Positions 38,691 to 48,384 of a stretch of 64,000 nt of DNA are shown piece by piece. Source of the DNA: Haemophilus parainfluenzae. Lineage in GTDB: Bacteria; Pseudomonadota; Gammaproteobacteria; Enterobacterales; Pasteurellaceae. Position numbers and translations under genes: made by a program. The DNA lies in assembly GCF_900450995.1 (NCBI RefSeq), contig NZ_UGHY01000002.1, forward strand, positions 1,028,501 through 1,092,500. Reading direction: 5' to 3'. Positions within the stretch are counted from its first letter, which is position 1, and each line of letters opens with the position of its first letter. The notes under the pieces are model-generated. The model ran no database searches, was not told the origin of the DNA, and was given only the letters and a program-made list of their open reading frames with translations.

Positions 38691-39950
38691 TTAATTTACC
38701 TTATTAACAATGATATTAGTTCCTTTCGATCTAGCATATTCTATAGATTTATCTATAGCTTTCATCTGTTCTTTTGATGTTCTAGCCGGAATTGCCAAAT
38801 ATAATTCTCTAGATTTAATATTTGAGGAACGTAAAATAAATAAACCTTTCTTATCTTGTTTAAAATTGACCATATCATCAACATACTTATTCAATGTATA
38901 AGTAATTTTTGATGGATTTTGGTAAGTTTTTGAACCAACCGTATCCATTGTTTTTGAACTTATTGCTGTACCATCAGGAAGAAGATGATCAAAGGTTTTA
39001 AAATTAGGTTTGATATCATTTAAGTTTATTGAGCCATCTGGAAGCTTCGATTGAACATAAGCTTCCCATGGTTTACCTTGATTTGAAATCCCTTTCCCCC
39101 ACTGAATACCTATTTGACTATTAGGTATGCCTTTTCTTGATAAGTTTAATTTTCCGGATTTAGCTATATCTGTAATCTTAGAGATCCCTTCAACCATCGC
39201 CAATCCCGCACCACTTAGAACAACTCCTCCTGTTGAAACACCTTTCATTTTACCTTGGCGGTAACCTTGCATTTCACCCGCAAGTTTTGGATTCTCTTGA
39301 AGAGCACGCGCATAAGCCTCATCCCAATCTTTCAACGAGACCACAACATTATTATAGGTTTTCTCTGGGTTTGAAATAGCTTCCCATAAAGACACTACGG
39401 TATCATCTAAATTAACAACTGCATCTGCTGTTTCTTTAACACTATCAAGTTGCCCTTGAGCTTCTGCAAGTTCTAGACCTTCTTGATATTCTTTAGCTTT
39501 ATCTTCATCTCCATTGAATAAAACCTTGGCATACATTTCAATGTTTTGCTTACGCTCATCACTAGGATGAACGTCATCAGCCATGCTGTTATTCTCCACA
39601 GCATCCTTCGCCGTTTTAGCTGCAATAATCGCCCCATCAGAGCTATCTGATAAACTCCCACCGGCAATACCCGCTGCTACCTGGCTTAAAGACGATACCG
39701 TACGTTTTTCTTCTTCGCTAAGCTTTTCAGGTGATTTATTGTAAAGTGTCGAGGCAAGGAAATGAGCCGCCGCCTCACCACCAGCTGCACCCGCCGCACC
39801 CGCAGCAACATTACGATTGCCCGCATAAGCCTCTACCGCGCCCCAAAGTGCATGAGTTGTCAAATTAAGCGCGGTATTCACATTGCCTTTTGCATCTGTT
39901 GTCGCTTTCTTAATTTGATTATTCACCGCAGGCGATAATCCTGAAGCCAC
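38691..39950 (-). CDS. Orphan CdiA-CT: PT-VENN region plus nuclease toxin domain
   Basis: 419 codons without a true start (the frame opens at an internal GTG). Residues 1-121 nearly repeat the pre-toxin part of the full cdiA, ending in the VENN motif (39588-39599). After it the sequence is unrelated: a helical linker, then a domain with FKTFDHLLPDGTAISSKTMD, PSKITYTLNKYVDDMVNF, RELYLAIPARTSKEQ and a final IEYARSKGTNIIVNKVN. This fits a PD-(D/E)XK-type CdiA nuclease, with Asp in TFD and Ser-x-Lys in SSK as the likely core. It would become active only if recombined onto the main cdiA at the shared region. Confidence 0.72.
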   Translation of the reverse strand: MASGLSPAVNNQIKKATTDAKGNVNTALNLTTHALWGAVEAYAGNRNVAAGAAGAAGGEAAAHFLASTLYNKSPEKLSEEEKRTVSSLSQVAAGIAGGSLSDSSDGAIIAAKTAKDAVENNSMADDVHPSDERKQNIEMYAKVLFNGDEDKAKEYQEGLELAEAQGQLDSVKETADAVVNLDDTVVSLWEAISNPEKTYNNVVVSLKDWDEAYARALQENPKLAGEMQGYRQGKMKGVSTGGVVLSGAGLAMVEGISKITDIAKSGKLNLSRKGIPNSQIGIQWGKGISNQGKPWEAYVQSKLPDGSINLNDIKPNFKTFDHLLPDGTAISSKTMDTVGSKTYQNPSKITYTLNKYVDDMVNFKQDKKGLFILRSSNIKSRELYLAIPARTSKEQMKAIDKSIEYARSKGTNIIVNKVN

Positions 39951-40038
39951 GACTTCCGCTGCCGGTCCCGGCTAAAGCGGTGCTGATAACATTTAATGCC
40001 GAATCAATGACAAGACGTTGACTTCCACCTGTTTCCCA
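39588..40038. repeat. Direct repeat of the cdiA pre-toxin region, copy A
   Basis: Near-identical to 41724-42176 in the same orientation. It spans the VENN motif and the 150 residues before it. Recombination between the copies would exchange the toxin ends and delete about 2.1 kb, including the main immunity gene. Confidence 0.85.
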
Positions 40039-40090
40039 TTCTTTGTTGTGCTAGATTGGCTATTGGAATCTTTACTATACACCAATGCAG
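39951..40090 (-). pseudogene. cdiA remnant joined by internal deletion
   Basis: This continues the match to the main cdiA upstream of its CT region. A two-base loss relative to the main copy (near 39965) breaks the frame. At about 40040 the match jumps by some 400 bp to the region at 42588-42640 of the main gene, at a shared CTTTG. It fades near 40090, where the purT-like tail begins. Confidence 0.65.
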
Positions 40091-40106
40091 GGGTTAGGTT
40101 TAATAG

Positions 40107-40242
40107 TAATATTCGCATTTTCGGCAAAGGCGAAGTGAATGGCCATCGCCGTTTAGGTGTCTTGCTCGCTCGTGATATTTCCGTAGAAAAAGCATTAGAA
40201 AAAGTAGAGCGCGCTTACTCGAAGCTAGATGTGAAATTATAA
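40107..40242 (+). pseudogene. Duplicate of the purT 3' end
   Basis: About 45 codons reading [20 protein letters not shown] to YSKLDVKL and the stop, in the same orientation as purT. It differs at roughly one base in ten from 37154-37289. The similarity continues past the stop into the following spacer and palindrome element. It has no start and cannot encode an enzyme. Confidence 0.85.
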
Positions 40243-40274
40243 GGTTTTCTTGAAATAAGCATTATTGAAAATAC

Positions 40275-40332
40275 AAAAAGAGCGGTCAATTTTTTAGAGG
40301 TTTTAAAACTCTTTGAAAATTGACCGCACTTT
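40275..40332. repeat. Uptake-signal palindrome element, copy 3
   Basis: Left arm AAGAGCGGT (same single mismatch as copy 1), right arm perfect, interior GAGGTTTTAAAACTC. It lies downstream of the main immunity gene (stop at 40463) and past the duplicated purT tail. Copies 1 and 3 belong to the same duplicated purT-linked block. Confidence 0.85.
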
Positions 40333-40462
40333 ACACCTAGATACTTTAAATTTTCTTAATCAAAAATTAAAAATCTAACTAATTATTAAATAATTAAGAT
40401 CGTAAAGTTTAATTGTTTTAAACAACATAACTTTATAAAAGTAAACTTATAAAGCATAATCA

Positions 40463-40654
40463 TTATTTATTTTTCATATTTTTACTCAAGTAAAAACAGA
40501 ATAGAAGCAAAACCAATATTAAGGGAAACCATTTTAATGTCACTAATAAACTAACCTTACTAAAATCAAAGTTAAACTTGTATAAAGCTAATGCATACAT
40601 AAATAAAATTGATATCAATGACATTTTCAAAACAAGAAAAAAATCATTTCTCAT
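40463..40654 (-). CDS. cdiI: Small two-helix membrane protein, probable CdiI immunity
   Basis: 63 residues with two membrane helices (about 8-25 and 36-56). Its start overlaps the last codons of cdiA by 11 bases, as immunity genes often do. A membrane immunity protein fits a toxin that acts on the inner membrane, and the cdiA C-terminus has a hydrophobic stretch. A clear paralog (shared NDF, VLK, MY-AL-K, FPL, FYL-K) lies at 50346-50528. Family assignment is by position and pattern only. Confidence 0.65.
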   Translation of the reverse strand: MRNDFFLVLKMSLISILFMYALALYKFNFDFSKVSLLVTLKWFPLILVLLLFCFYLSKNMKNK

Positions 40655-43600
40655 GTTTATTTGCCTCCTTCAATTGTTCATAATATTTTTCAAAAGAATT
40701 TGTCATTGCCTCTTTTATAAGAGGAAAGCCCGTATAATGTCCAAATTTATTTTCAAGCCCTGAGCTTAAGATATTGCTTCCTGTTGTTTTAACAATATCA
40801 TAGTTCCCACTATCTTTAGCCCAATCAACAGTCACTCCTAGCCCAATAACAGGAAGCATTGGCATACCTGTAGTTGCTCCAGCTGAAAAGAATGAATATC
40901 CAACCTCTTTAGTAGATTTCAATAAGTTATCTCTTGTTAACGACTTCCCATTAGCATAATCATTTGCCTCAAAACCAGCTTTAATACCTCCAGCTGCTAC
41001 GGCATTAGTTAGAGCTACTTTCGTTCCTTGCTCCCCCATATTTTTCACACCAGTACGAACATATTCTCTCGCACCATTAACACCTTTTCCGACAATATCC
41101 GCATAAGTTAATTGTCCATTTACATAGGCTTTATTGAGTGCATCATTTACAACTGGTAACGTCTTATTCAGCTTGTTCTCTGCTTTGACTGCAGCAACAA
41201 ACGCTTTATCGCCTATATTTATTGCAGTATTTTTAACTACATTTACCGCTGCATTCTCAACCATAGTTACACCTTTCACTAAAGCTGTGCCAGCGCCTGG
41301 TCCGCCAAATAGTGCTATAGCTTCTAAGTTTGATTTCTCAAGCTTTCTTGACCAGTTATCATTTAAAACTTTATCTTTTTCTATCGCATTCACCAATGAT
41401 GGGTAATGAGGCTTCATCTGTTTTGATAAATCTACGTCATATAGGCGTTTCATTGCTTCTTCATGTGTAATGTGAACACCATTTCTTGCTTCAGTATGCA
41501 CAATATCCCATGCTATTTCTGAAAGGTAAGTATCAAGATATTTTTTCAATTCAGGATGTAGGTTACCTTTATTTTTCTGCGCCTTGCTTAGTAAGAAATC
41601 CACTAAATCACTTTTGTTGAGTAATTTTTTAGCCTCTTCTAATTCAGCAGGGTATAAATAACCACGTTTATCGAGATTTTCTTCAAGTTTAGCCACGCGC
41701 TCGTTATCACGAATTGAGAGCTCATTATTCTCTACCGCATTCTTCGCCGTCTTAGCTGCAATAATTGCCCCATCAGAGCTATCTGATAAACTACCACCGG
41801 CAATACCTGCTGCTACCTGACTTAAAGACGATACCGTACGTTTTTCTTCTTCGCTGAGCTTTTCAGGTGATTTATCATAAAGTGTCGAGGCTAAGAAATG
41901 AGCCGCCGCCTCTCCACCTGCAGCACCTGCCGCACCAGCAGCAACATTACGGTTACCCGCATAAGCCTCTACCGCGCCCCAAAGTGCATGAGCAGTCAAA
42001 TTGAGAGCCGTATTCACATTGCCTTTTGCATCTGTTGTCGCTTTCTTAATTTGATTATTCACCGCAGGTGATAATCCTGAAGCCACCACTTCCGCTGCCG
42101 GTCTGCCGGCTAAAGCAGTGCTGATAACATTTAATGCTGAATCAATGACAAGACGTTGATTTCCACCTGTTTCCCATTCTTTGGCTTCGCGACTCGCTGT
42201 CTCAAAATTATCTCGTGCTTGTTTGACTAAAGCGCGGTTAGTTTCGTTGTTGTTTTTTGCCTTGGCTTTTTCTGCTTCTTCTAACGCAATTGCGGCTTCA
42301 TGACGTTTCGCTTTCGCTTCTTCACCAAATTTATTAGCAAGCAAACTTCCTGCTTCCGCGACATTTGGTCCAAATTTCTCTGTCACCTCACGTTGGAAAT
42401 CAAGCTCTTTTTGAACATCATCTTTATTAAAACGATTCTCTAATTTGCCACTTTGGCTTTGTGCACTCTCTGTAGTGATATCGGTTTTAATCGCAGCAAT
42501 TTCTTCTTGTACCGTTTTACCTGTACGTTTTAATTGCTCTGCTTCATCTTTAATAATGATATTTTGTGTATTAATACCACTTTTTGTTGTGCTAGATTGG
42601 CTATCGGAATCTTTACCATAGCCCATGCCATAAGAGAATTGAAGAGATTCCTTGCCTTCAGCCAATTTCTTGGTGTTCTCTTGTCCATTTACTCCTTTAG
42701 AATTAACAGTTGTGTTGCCATTCTTATCGGTATAAAGCAGATTACCATCTTTATCTGTAGCTTGTTTTGTACTTTGAGCTGCACCATTTTCACCAAATGG
42801 TGTTTCAAAATTAGCCGATACACTACCACTTACACCAAAACTGCTGCCACTATGGTTTGAGTGATTCTCAATATCTGAATGAGTAAGGCTGCCAGTGCTA
42901 AAATGGTTTTTACCATCTGCTTCTACTTTTTGTGTAGAGGTAATCAATGCACCTTTAAGATCAGTATGCTTATTAACATTAATATCATAGCCTTCATCTC
43001 CAGCATAAATTCCAGCTTGTTCATTAATGCTGGCGTGGTCGGCATTGATTTTCGATTTATTGAAACTACCTCCAACGGATGCGCCATATCCCACCGTCAC
43101 ACTACCAGTCACGTTCATTTGTTTGCCTTTGTACGTGGCGGTGTCTTGTAAGCTTTCGATGTTGAGGTTTTGGGCATTGACTTCTACACGTTTGCCTTTT
43201 ACTTGGCTACCAATAATATTGGCATCACCACCTGCATGAATCACGGTTTTACTTTGACTATCACCTACGTGGCTTGCAACATAAGTAGTTTCATCACCAT
43301 TGCCGTAACCTTTTCCGTAATTACCGCCTAAAGTAGCCCCAGCAACCGCACCATTACTCACTTTAATGGCTACCCCTGCATTAAAACCACTCGATTTATT
43401 CGTGCTACGTTCTTGGTGGTTTTGTTCTGTGGCTTTAATATTGACTTGGTTATCTGCAATCAATGTTGTGCCTTGTTTGCCTGAGATATCCGAACCTTTA
43501 ATATTAATGTCAGAATTCTTTCCTGCACCCGTTGCCACAATATTCACCTTGCCGCCTGCATTAACTTGAGATTTGGCTGCGGTTTTTCCTTCAGTATGCG

Positions 43601-46600
43601 TACGTGATTCGCTCTTTTGTTGGCCGTAAGTGATTTGTGCCCCTACTACGGAATCCACATCGCTATTACTCATTGCTTTTTGAATAGAGTCGCTAGCTTT
43701 CATTACGCTATCAGCTGCACGATAAGCATCAAAACCAGCATTAGCTGCTGCCATAGCATTTACACGATCATGCTTACTCTCACCTACTTGTCGAGTTGAT
43801 TGCACCACGCCTTGTACTGCTTGAACAGCAGAAATAACAGGAGAGGTAATAGCAATCGTTAAACCTTTTTGCTCAAATTTTTGTTTGGTATTGGTTTCAT
43901 ATTTGTCATCTGCAGCTTTAATATCGACTTTTTTCGCCAGAATATTCACATCGCCGTCTTTGATTGCACTCACCTTACTAGCGGTCTGAGTATAAGTGTT
44001 TTCTGCAATCATCGTCGTATTGCCGTTCAAGCTACCTACTTGGCTACCTTGTGCATAAAGCTTAGTCTGATCACTTTCTGTGGTTTGTTTTTGAGAACCA
44101 AAGGTTACTCCAATACCACCTCCCAACATGCCTGATTTTTTCTTGCTGTAATAATCATCAGAGTAGACTCGGTTCTCAGCCTCACGAATATCAATATTTT
44201 TGGCCTTCACCGTCAAACCATTACCAGCTGCCACATTTGAGCCCTGAATAGTGACATTACCTTTGCTTGAATGAAGATCAATCTTATCTGCATCTAAGGT
44301 TGAGCCTTCTGCAATATCATAATCATGATGATGTCGACGCTCTTCAGTCTCTTTGGTTAATAAACCTTTAGATTTTTGCTTATTACGGGTATCTAGATGT
44401 TCAATATCTCGCCCTTCTTCAATTCGAACATCTCCTTTAGAGGCAACCATTACTTTTCCATTAACACTCGTTACTTCAGCTTGACGAAGTGTAGCTTCTG
44501 TTTGACCAACTAAGCGCACTCCGTCCTTGCCGCTAATAACAGAGCCAACTTCACCTTCTTTATCTAAGTGATAATGATGGTTATTGCTAAAGTCATAGTG
44601 TTCTTTACTGCTTTGCTTCTCAGTGGTTACCAAAAGCTTACCTTTGGCATTTACATCAACCGTACCTGCCGATTTCACATTTGCTGCTTTTATTGTGATA
44701 TCACCACCACTTTGAATGGATAACTCACCACCTTTGCCTGTTACCTTCAATTCACTTTGGCGATCGACAATCTTATTGCCGGTTTCGGTACGTCCTAATT
44801 GGCTTTGTGTTTCTGTTGTGGTGGCACCAAGCTCTACGGATTTTCCACCATAAAGTGACAAGCTATCTGCAGCCACAATCTTGCCACCAAGGTTCACTAA
44901 TTTTTGCTTAGAATTAAGGTTAACATTATTAGCAAAAACCAGACCTTTGTTCTCTAAATCTTGACCATGTAGGTTCACTAGGTTCGACGCAAGCACCGTC
45001 CCTTCATTGGTCATATTGGTTACCGAACCCACAATGCTGTCCCCCGAAATCACAGAGCCCGTAGGGGTAACTTGAGTACGATTAGAAGCCAAGTAAATTT
45101 TCGGTGTTAACACATTGAGTTTTTTACCACTTGGTAAAATGATTTCTTGGTTTACCATCCACACTAAGTCAGTGGTCAACTCCGCCATTTGTTCTTTGGT
45201 TAAGCCAACACCTGGCACTAAATTAAATTGTTTAGCATAACGTATACCATTGTTCATCAAACCTTGGTATTGCTCTAAATCATTTTGGTAACCTTCAAGA
45301 TAACGACGTCCAGTTAACTGATTGATTTGCTCATTCACTAAACGTAACTCATAAAAACCATCCCCAAAACGTTTCAGCATATTATTTGGATCATAGCGTA
45401 GAGCATTGAACATATAATCCGAACTTAACCATTTTTGCTTATTCGCAAAACGTGGGTCGGTTTCAATCACATAGCCTTTTGGTGCATTAGGATTCACATT
45501 ATAAAGAGAAGATTTATCCAGCGATTGTGTCAGACGATTTAACACCACATCCCCCACATCACCTTTATTCGCTACACCATTATTAGCAAATTCAGGTGCT
45601 ACATTTTCTTTATAAGCAAACACCCCTAAATCTTTCACACTTTCATTTTGTTTGTAATAAATACTGGTATCACTTTTAGTGGTATCGTAATGATCTATAC
45701 ATCCTACGAACTTAATTTTTTTAGCACACGCTCGCCCTTTATAAAACGCAGTTACACGACCTGCATCCGTTACAATAGTACGACCTTTCAACTCTTTCTG
45801 ATCTAATTGTCCATCCGCAATTTGAATCACCCCACCAGCAATCACCTTACTGTCTTGGTTATCCACATGTGCATCATTAAAATCAATACCACCCCCACTT
45901 AAAATCTTCCCTTCCTGGTATTTTGGTTTAAGTACCATGGTTTCATTCACTGTGCGGGTATAATCATATTGATGCCAGTTATCACTTTCGATTTTGCCGT
46001 CTGGTGAAAAAATGTGATAAAGATTTTTTACTTTTTTGTTCAAACCACCACGGCTACTCTTATCATCTTGTTTAACCTTATAAACCCCGGAGTCTTTACC
46101 ATAGATAGTCGAATCACTCCCAATTCGATACTCAAAAACCGGCGTAGACGAAGTATCCACATTTTCTGTTTCAAGGAAAAAGTGTTTATTTTCTACTGTC
46201 CCTGTATTAAAAGTGATTGCTTTACTTTTCGCACTATCGTAAAGATTTAATGCTTCAATCACACCGTTGTAGTTGTGAACATACGCTGATTTACCTGTAA
46301 CCTGGTTGTTTTCATCCAACGCTTTACCCACATAAATCTTACCCATACTTAAAAGGGTACTTTCATTGCGGTTTAAAACTTTATCCACGCCCACATCTAA
46401 ACGCTCACGCGCGGCAATCACAGCAGATTTATCCCCTTCTTCAAGGTTATTTAAACTATCCCCCTGTAAAGCCACATGGTCACCGTAAATACGCCCCATC
46501 CCCAAGTTATTAATGGTCACTACTTTTGCAACGGTCAATGCACCATCAATTAAGCCTCGGTTAGTCAACGTATTTGTATTAATGCGTGTTTCATTACCAC

Positions 46601-48308
46601 TAATTTCAGCATCTTTAGTGTTATCCACATTAGCGGCTTTAACATCAGCCTTATTGCCTACACGTAATTGGCTATCATTTTTAAAATTCCCTTCGGTTTT
46701 AAAATCTAAATTACCGCCAACTTGGAATGCATTATTTAACGTTAAACTGTCTTGTAAACGAACCGTTAAATCCCCTTTGGTTTTAATATTACCTTCATTG
46801 GCTAACGTCTTTGCTTTTAACTCAATTGATTTACCCGCTTCAATCTCACCAGCTTGATTATCAATTGTTTTCGCTACATCAAGGTTGGCATGCTCATCAG
46901 CGTAGATTCCCCCTTGTTGGTTCGAAAGATTTTCAGCGGTAATAGCCACTTGAGCACCACGGATACCTTGTTCCGTTTTGCCGCCAGCTTTCGTCCCTTG
47001 GTTATCTACATGTTTTGCTTTAATCGTCACTTTCTCTGTTGCAACAATTAAAGAGCCTTTATCAGATTGCTTGCGGTTATCCACGTTGTTCGCGTTAAGC
47101 TGAACTTGTTTACCAGCAATCACACCCTGTTTGTTATCAATGTTTTGAGCGTTAAGTTGCGTTTGAGCTTTAGCATAAACGGTGCCACGGTTCTCAATAT
47201 TCTTTTTCGCATTGAGTTGGGCATTTTCGCTCCCCCCAATAAAGCCTTCATTGACAATCTTACCTTGGCTGTCAACTTTCACACTTCCAGCAGATGCACC
47301 AATGTGCCCCGCATTGCGTACACCAAGGCCTTGGCCGTTATCCACTAAATGGATTTTCTCCGCATACATCCCACCCAATTGGCTTACATCCACACTGTAG
47401 CTTTGGTTTTCACTTTGCGTATCAGAAGTGCGGTCAGTGTTGTCGATATTTTTATCGCCCACGTAAACAACCGAATCATTCGTGCGGTCAACGTTGTTTT
47501 TACCTGTGGTAACTTTAATACCTTTCTTCGACCAAACGCCACCATTGATTTCCGCTTTATCAGCAATAATATCGGTGTAATCAGATTGACTGTTATCCAT
47601 CCCTTTTTGACCAACAGTTACCTTACCGCCTTTTACACGATAACCTTTCAACTCGCCATTTTCTACTTCTGCTTTACCGGTTGTCAGCGTTGTACGCCCA
47701 GCATTAATCACACCACAGCCATCACATTGAATACCAATTGGGTTGGCAATGACGACATCTGCTTTTTTACCCGCTACTTCCACATAGCCTTTTAAACGGC
47801 TTGGGTTGGCAGAGTTTACCTCGTTAAGAATGACTTTCGCTTCACCGCGAGCAAGATTCGGGTTACCTTGTACCCAGCCCGCTATTTGCGTTTGTGCCGC
47901 TTTACGAGCATTGTTTAACACGGCGCCTTTCTCAGTTACATCAAATTGTGAATATTGGTTACGTGATACGCCACCAGCACTTGGTGTTTGAATATTTACT
48001 TGCGGTAAACCATTCGCTGTTTGGAGTACTATGGGTTGTTGATTACCTGGTGCTGATTTATCCGCGCGAATAGCCATATCTTCTGCATAAGCAGAAGGCA
48101 TTAAAAAGACGAAGCCCAATGCCAACATTAAGCTAAAATGAATGGAGTTGAGGGAGAAGGAAAGTGCGGTTGAAAATAATCCTGTTTTTTCTTGTTCTGG
48201 ACTCACATTTTCACTTTGTGCTTTACCTTGAGATTTTGCCAACTCAGATACCACCACTAGCTGGTTTAATATACGGCTAAAAATCACTTTATAATGACGT
48301 TTATTCAT
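40644..48308 (-). CDS. cdiA: CdiA, contact-dependent inhibition exoprotein (FHA-type)
   Basis: 2554 residues. An extended signal region (MNKRHYKVIFSRILNQLVVV..., cleavage after AYA at residue 75) is typical of large two-partner-secreted proteins. The TPS domain shows NPNL at 149 and NPIGI at 189. Then come long filamentous-hemagglutinin repeats and a pre-toxin region ending in VENN at about 2192. The last 360 residues are the variable toxin: helical, Ala/Gly-rich, with a hydrophobic stretch near SFFSAGATTGMPMLPVIGLG, perhaps membrane-acting. CdiB exports it and the toxin domain enters neighbouring cells. An uptake signal lies inside the signal-peptide coding part. Confidence 0.93.
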   Translation of the reverse strand: MNKRHYKVIFSRILNQLVVVSELAKSQGKAQSENVSPEQEKTGLFSTALSFSLNSIHFSLMLALGFVFLMPSAYAEDMAIRADKSAPGNQQPIVLQTANGLPQVNIQTPSAGGVSRNQYSQFDVTEKGAVLNNARKAAQTQIAGWVQGNPNLARGEAKVILNEVNSANPSRLKGYVEVAGKKADVVIANPIGIQCDGCGVINAGRTTLTTGKAEVENGELKGYRVKGGKVTVGQKGMDNSQSDYTDIIADKAEINGGVWSKKGIKVTTGKNNVDRTNDSVVYVGDKNIDNTDRTSDTQSENQSYSVDVSQLGGMYAEKIHLVDNGQGLGVRNAGHIGASAGSVKVDSQGKIVNEGFIGGSENAQLNAKKNIENRGTVYAKAQTQLNAQNIDNKQGVIAGKQVQLNANNVDNRKQSDKGSLIVATEKVTIKAKHVDNQGTKAGGKTEQGIRGAQVAITAENLSNQQGGIYADEHANLDVAKTIDNQAGEIEAGKSIELKAKTLANEGNIKTKGDLTVRLQDSLTLNNAFQVGGNLDFKTEGNFKNDSQLRVGNKADVKAANVDNTKDAEISGNETRINTNTLTNRGLIDGALTVAKVVTINNLGMGRIYGDHVALQGDSLNNLEEGDKSAVIAARERLDVGVDKVLNRNESTLLSMGKIYVGKALDENNQVTGKSAYVHNYNGVIEALNLYDSAKSKAITFNTGTVENKHFFLETENVDTSSTPVFEYRIGSDSTIYGKDSGVYKVKQDDKSSRGGLNKKVKNLYHIFSPDGKIESDNWHQYDYTRTVNETMVLKPKYQEGKILSGGGIDFNDAHVDNQDSKVIAGGVIQIADGQLDQKELKGRTIVTDAGRVTAFYKGRACAKKIKFVGCIDHYDTTKSDTSIYYKQNESVKDLGVFAYKENVAPEFANNGVANKGDVGDVVLNRLTQSLDKSSLYNVNPNAPKGYVIETDPRFANKQKWLSSDYMFNALRYDPNNMLKRFGDGFYELRLVNEQINQLTGRRYLEGYQNDLEQYQGLMNNGIRYAKQFNLVPGVGLTKEQMAELTTDLVWMVNQEIILPSGKKLNVLTPKIYLASNRTQVTPTGSVISGDSIVGSVTNMTNEGTVLASNLVNLHGQDLENKGLVFANNVNLNSKQKLVNLGGKIVAADSLSLYGGKSVELGATTTETQSQLGRTETGNKIVDRQSELKVTGKGGELSIQSGGDITIKAANVKSAGTVDVNAKGKLLVTTEKQSSKEHYDFSNNHHYHLDKEGEVGSVISGKDGVRLVGQTEATLRQAEVTSVNGKVMVASKGDVRIEEGRDIEHLDTRNKQKSKGLLTKETEERRHHHDYDIAEGSTLDADKIDLHSSKGNVTIQGSNVAAGNGLTVKAKNIDIREAENRVYSDDYYSKKKSGMLGGGIGVTFGSQKQTTESDQTKLYAQGSQVGSLNGNTTMIAENTYTQTASKVSAIKDGDVNILAKKVDIKAADDKYETNTKQKFEQKGLTIAITSPVISAVQAVQGVVQSTRQVGESKHDRVNAMAAANAGFDAYRAADSVMKASDSIQKAMSNSDVDSVVGAQITYGQQKSESRTHTEGKTAAKSQVNAGGKVNIVATGAGKNSDINIKGSDISGKQGTTLIADNQVNIKATEQNHQERSTNKSSGFNAGVAIKVSNGAVAGATLGGNYGKGYGNGDETTYVASHVGDSQSKTVIHAGGDANIIGSQVKGKRVEVNAQNLNIESLQDTATYKGKQMNVTGSVTVGYGASVGGSFNKSKINADHASINEQAGIYAGDEGYDINVNKHTDLKGALITSTQKVEADGKNHFSTGSLTHSDIENHSNHSGSSFGVSGSVSANFETPFGENGAAQSTKQATDKDGNLLYTDKNGNTTVNSKGVNGQENTKKLAEGKESLQFSYGMGYGKDSDSQSSTTKSGINTQNIIIKDEAEQLKRTGKTVQEEIAAIKTDITTESAQSQSGKLENRFNKDDVQKELDFQREVTEKFGPNVAEAGSLLANKFGEEAKAKRHEAAIALEEAEKAKAKNNNETNRALVKQARDNFETASREAKEWETGGNQRLVIDSALNVISTALAGRPAAEVVASGLSPAVNNQIKKATTDAKGNVNTALNLTAHALWGAVEAYAGNRNVAAGAAGAAGGEAAAHFLASTLYDKSPEKLSEEEKRTVSSLSQVAAGIAGGSLSDSSDGAIIAAKTAKNAVENNELSIRDNERVAKLEENLDKRGYLYPAELEEAKKLLNKSDLVDFLLSKAQKNKGNLHPELKKYLDTYLSEIAWDIVHTEARNGVHITHEEAMKRLYDVDLSKQMKPHYPSLVNAIEKDKVLNDNWSRKLEKSNLEAIALFGGPGAGTALVKGVTMVENAAVNVVKNTAINIGDKAFVAAVKAENKLNKTLPVVNDALNKAYVNGQLTYADIVGKGVNGAREYVRTGVKNMGEQGTKVALTNAVAAGGIKAGFEANDYANGKSLTRDNLLKSTKEVGYSFFSAGATTGMPMLPVIGLGVTVDWAKDSGNYDIVKTTGSNILSSGLENKFGHYTGFPLIKEAMTNSFEKYYEQLKEANKHEK
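41724..42176. repeat. Direct repeat of the cdiA pre-toxin region, copy B (within cdiA)
   Basis: The resident copy inside full-length cdiA. See copy A at 39588-40038; the two diverge immediately after VENN, which marks the toxin swap point. Confidence 0.85.
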
Positions 48309-48384
48309 TTTTTAATTTCCTTTAAGCTTTAAATCTAAAATCTTGTTTAGTTTTAATTCATTCACTAATCTGAAAACATAAGCA

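Noticed and set aside
40018..40242. A 74-codon plus-strand gene
   Set aside because: Its first half is antisense to a cdiA remnant and its second half is the duplicated purT tail, so it is a chance fusion.
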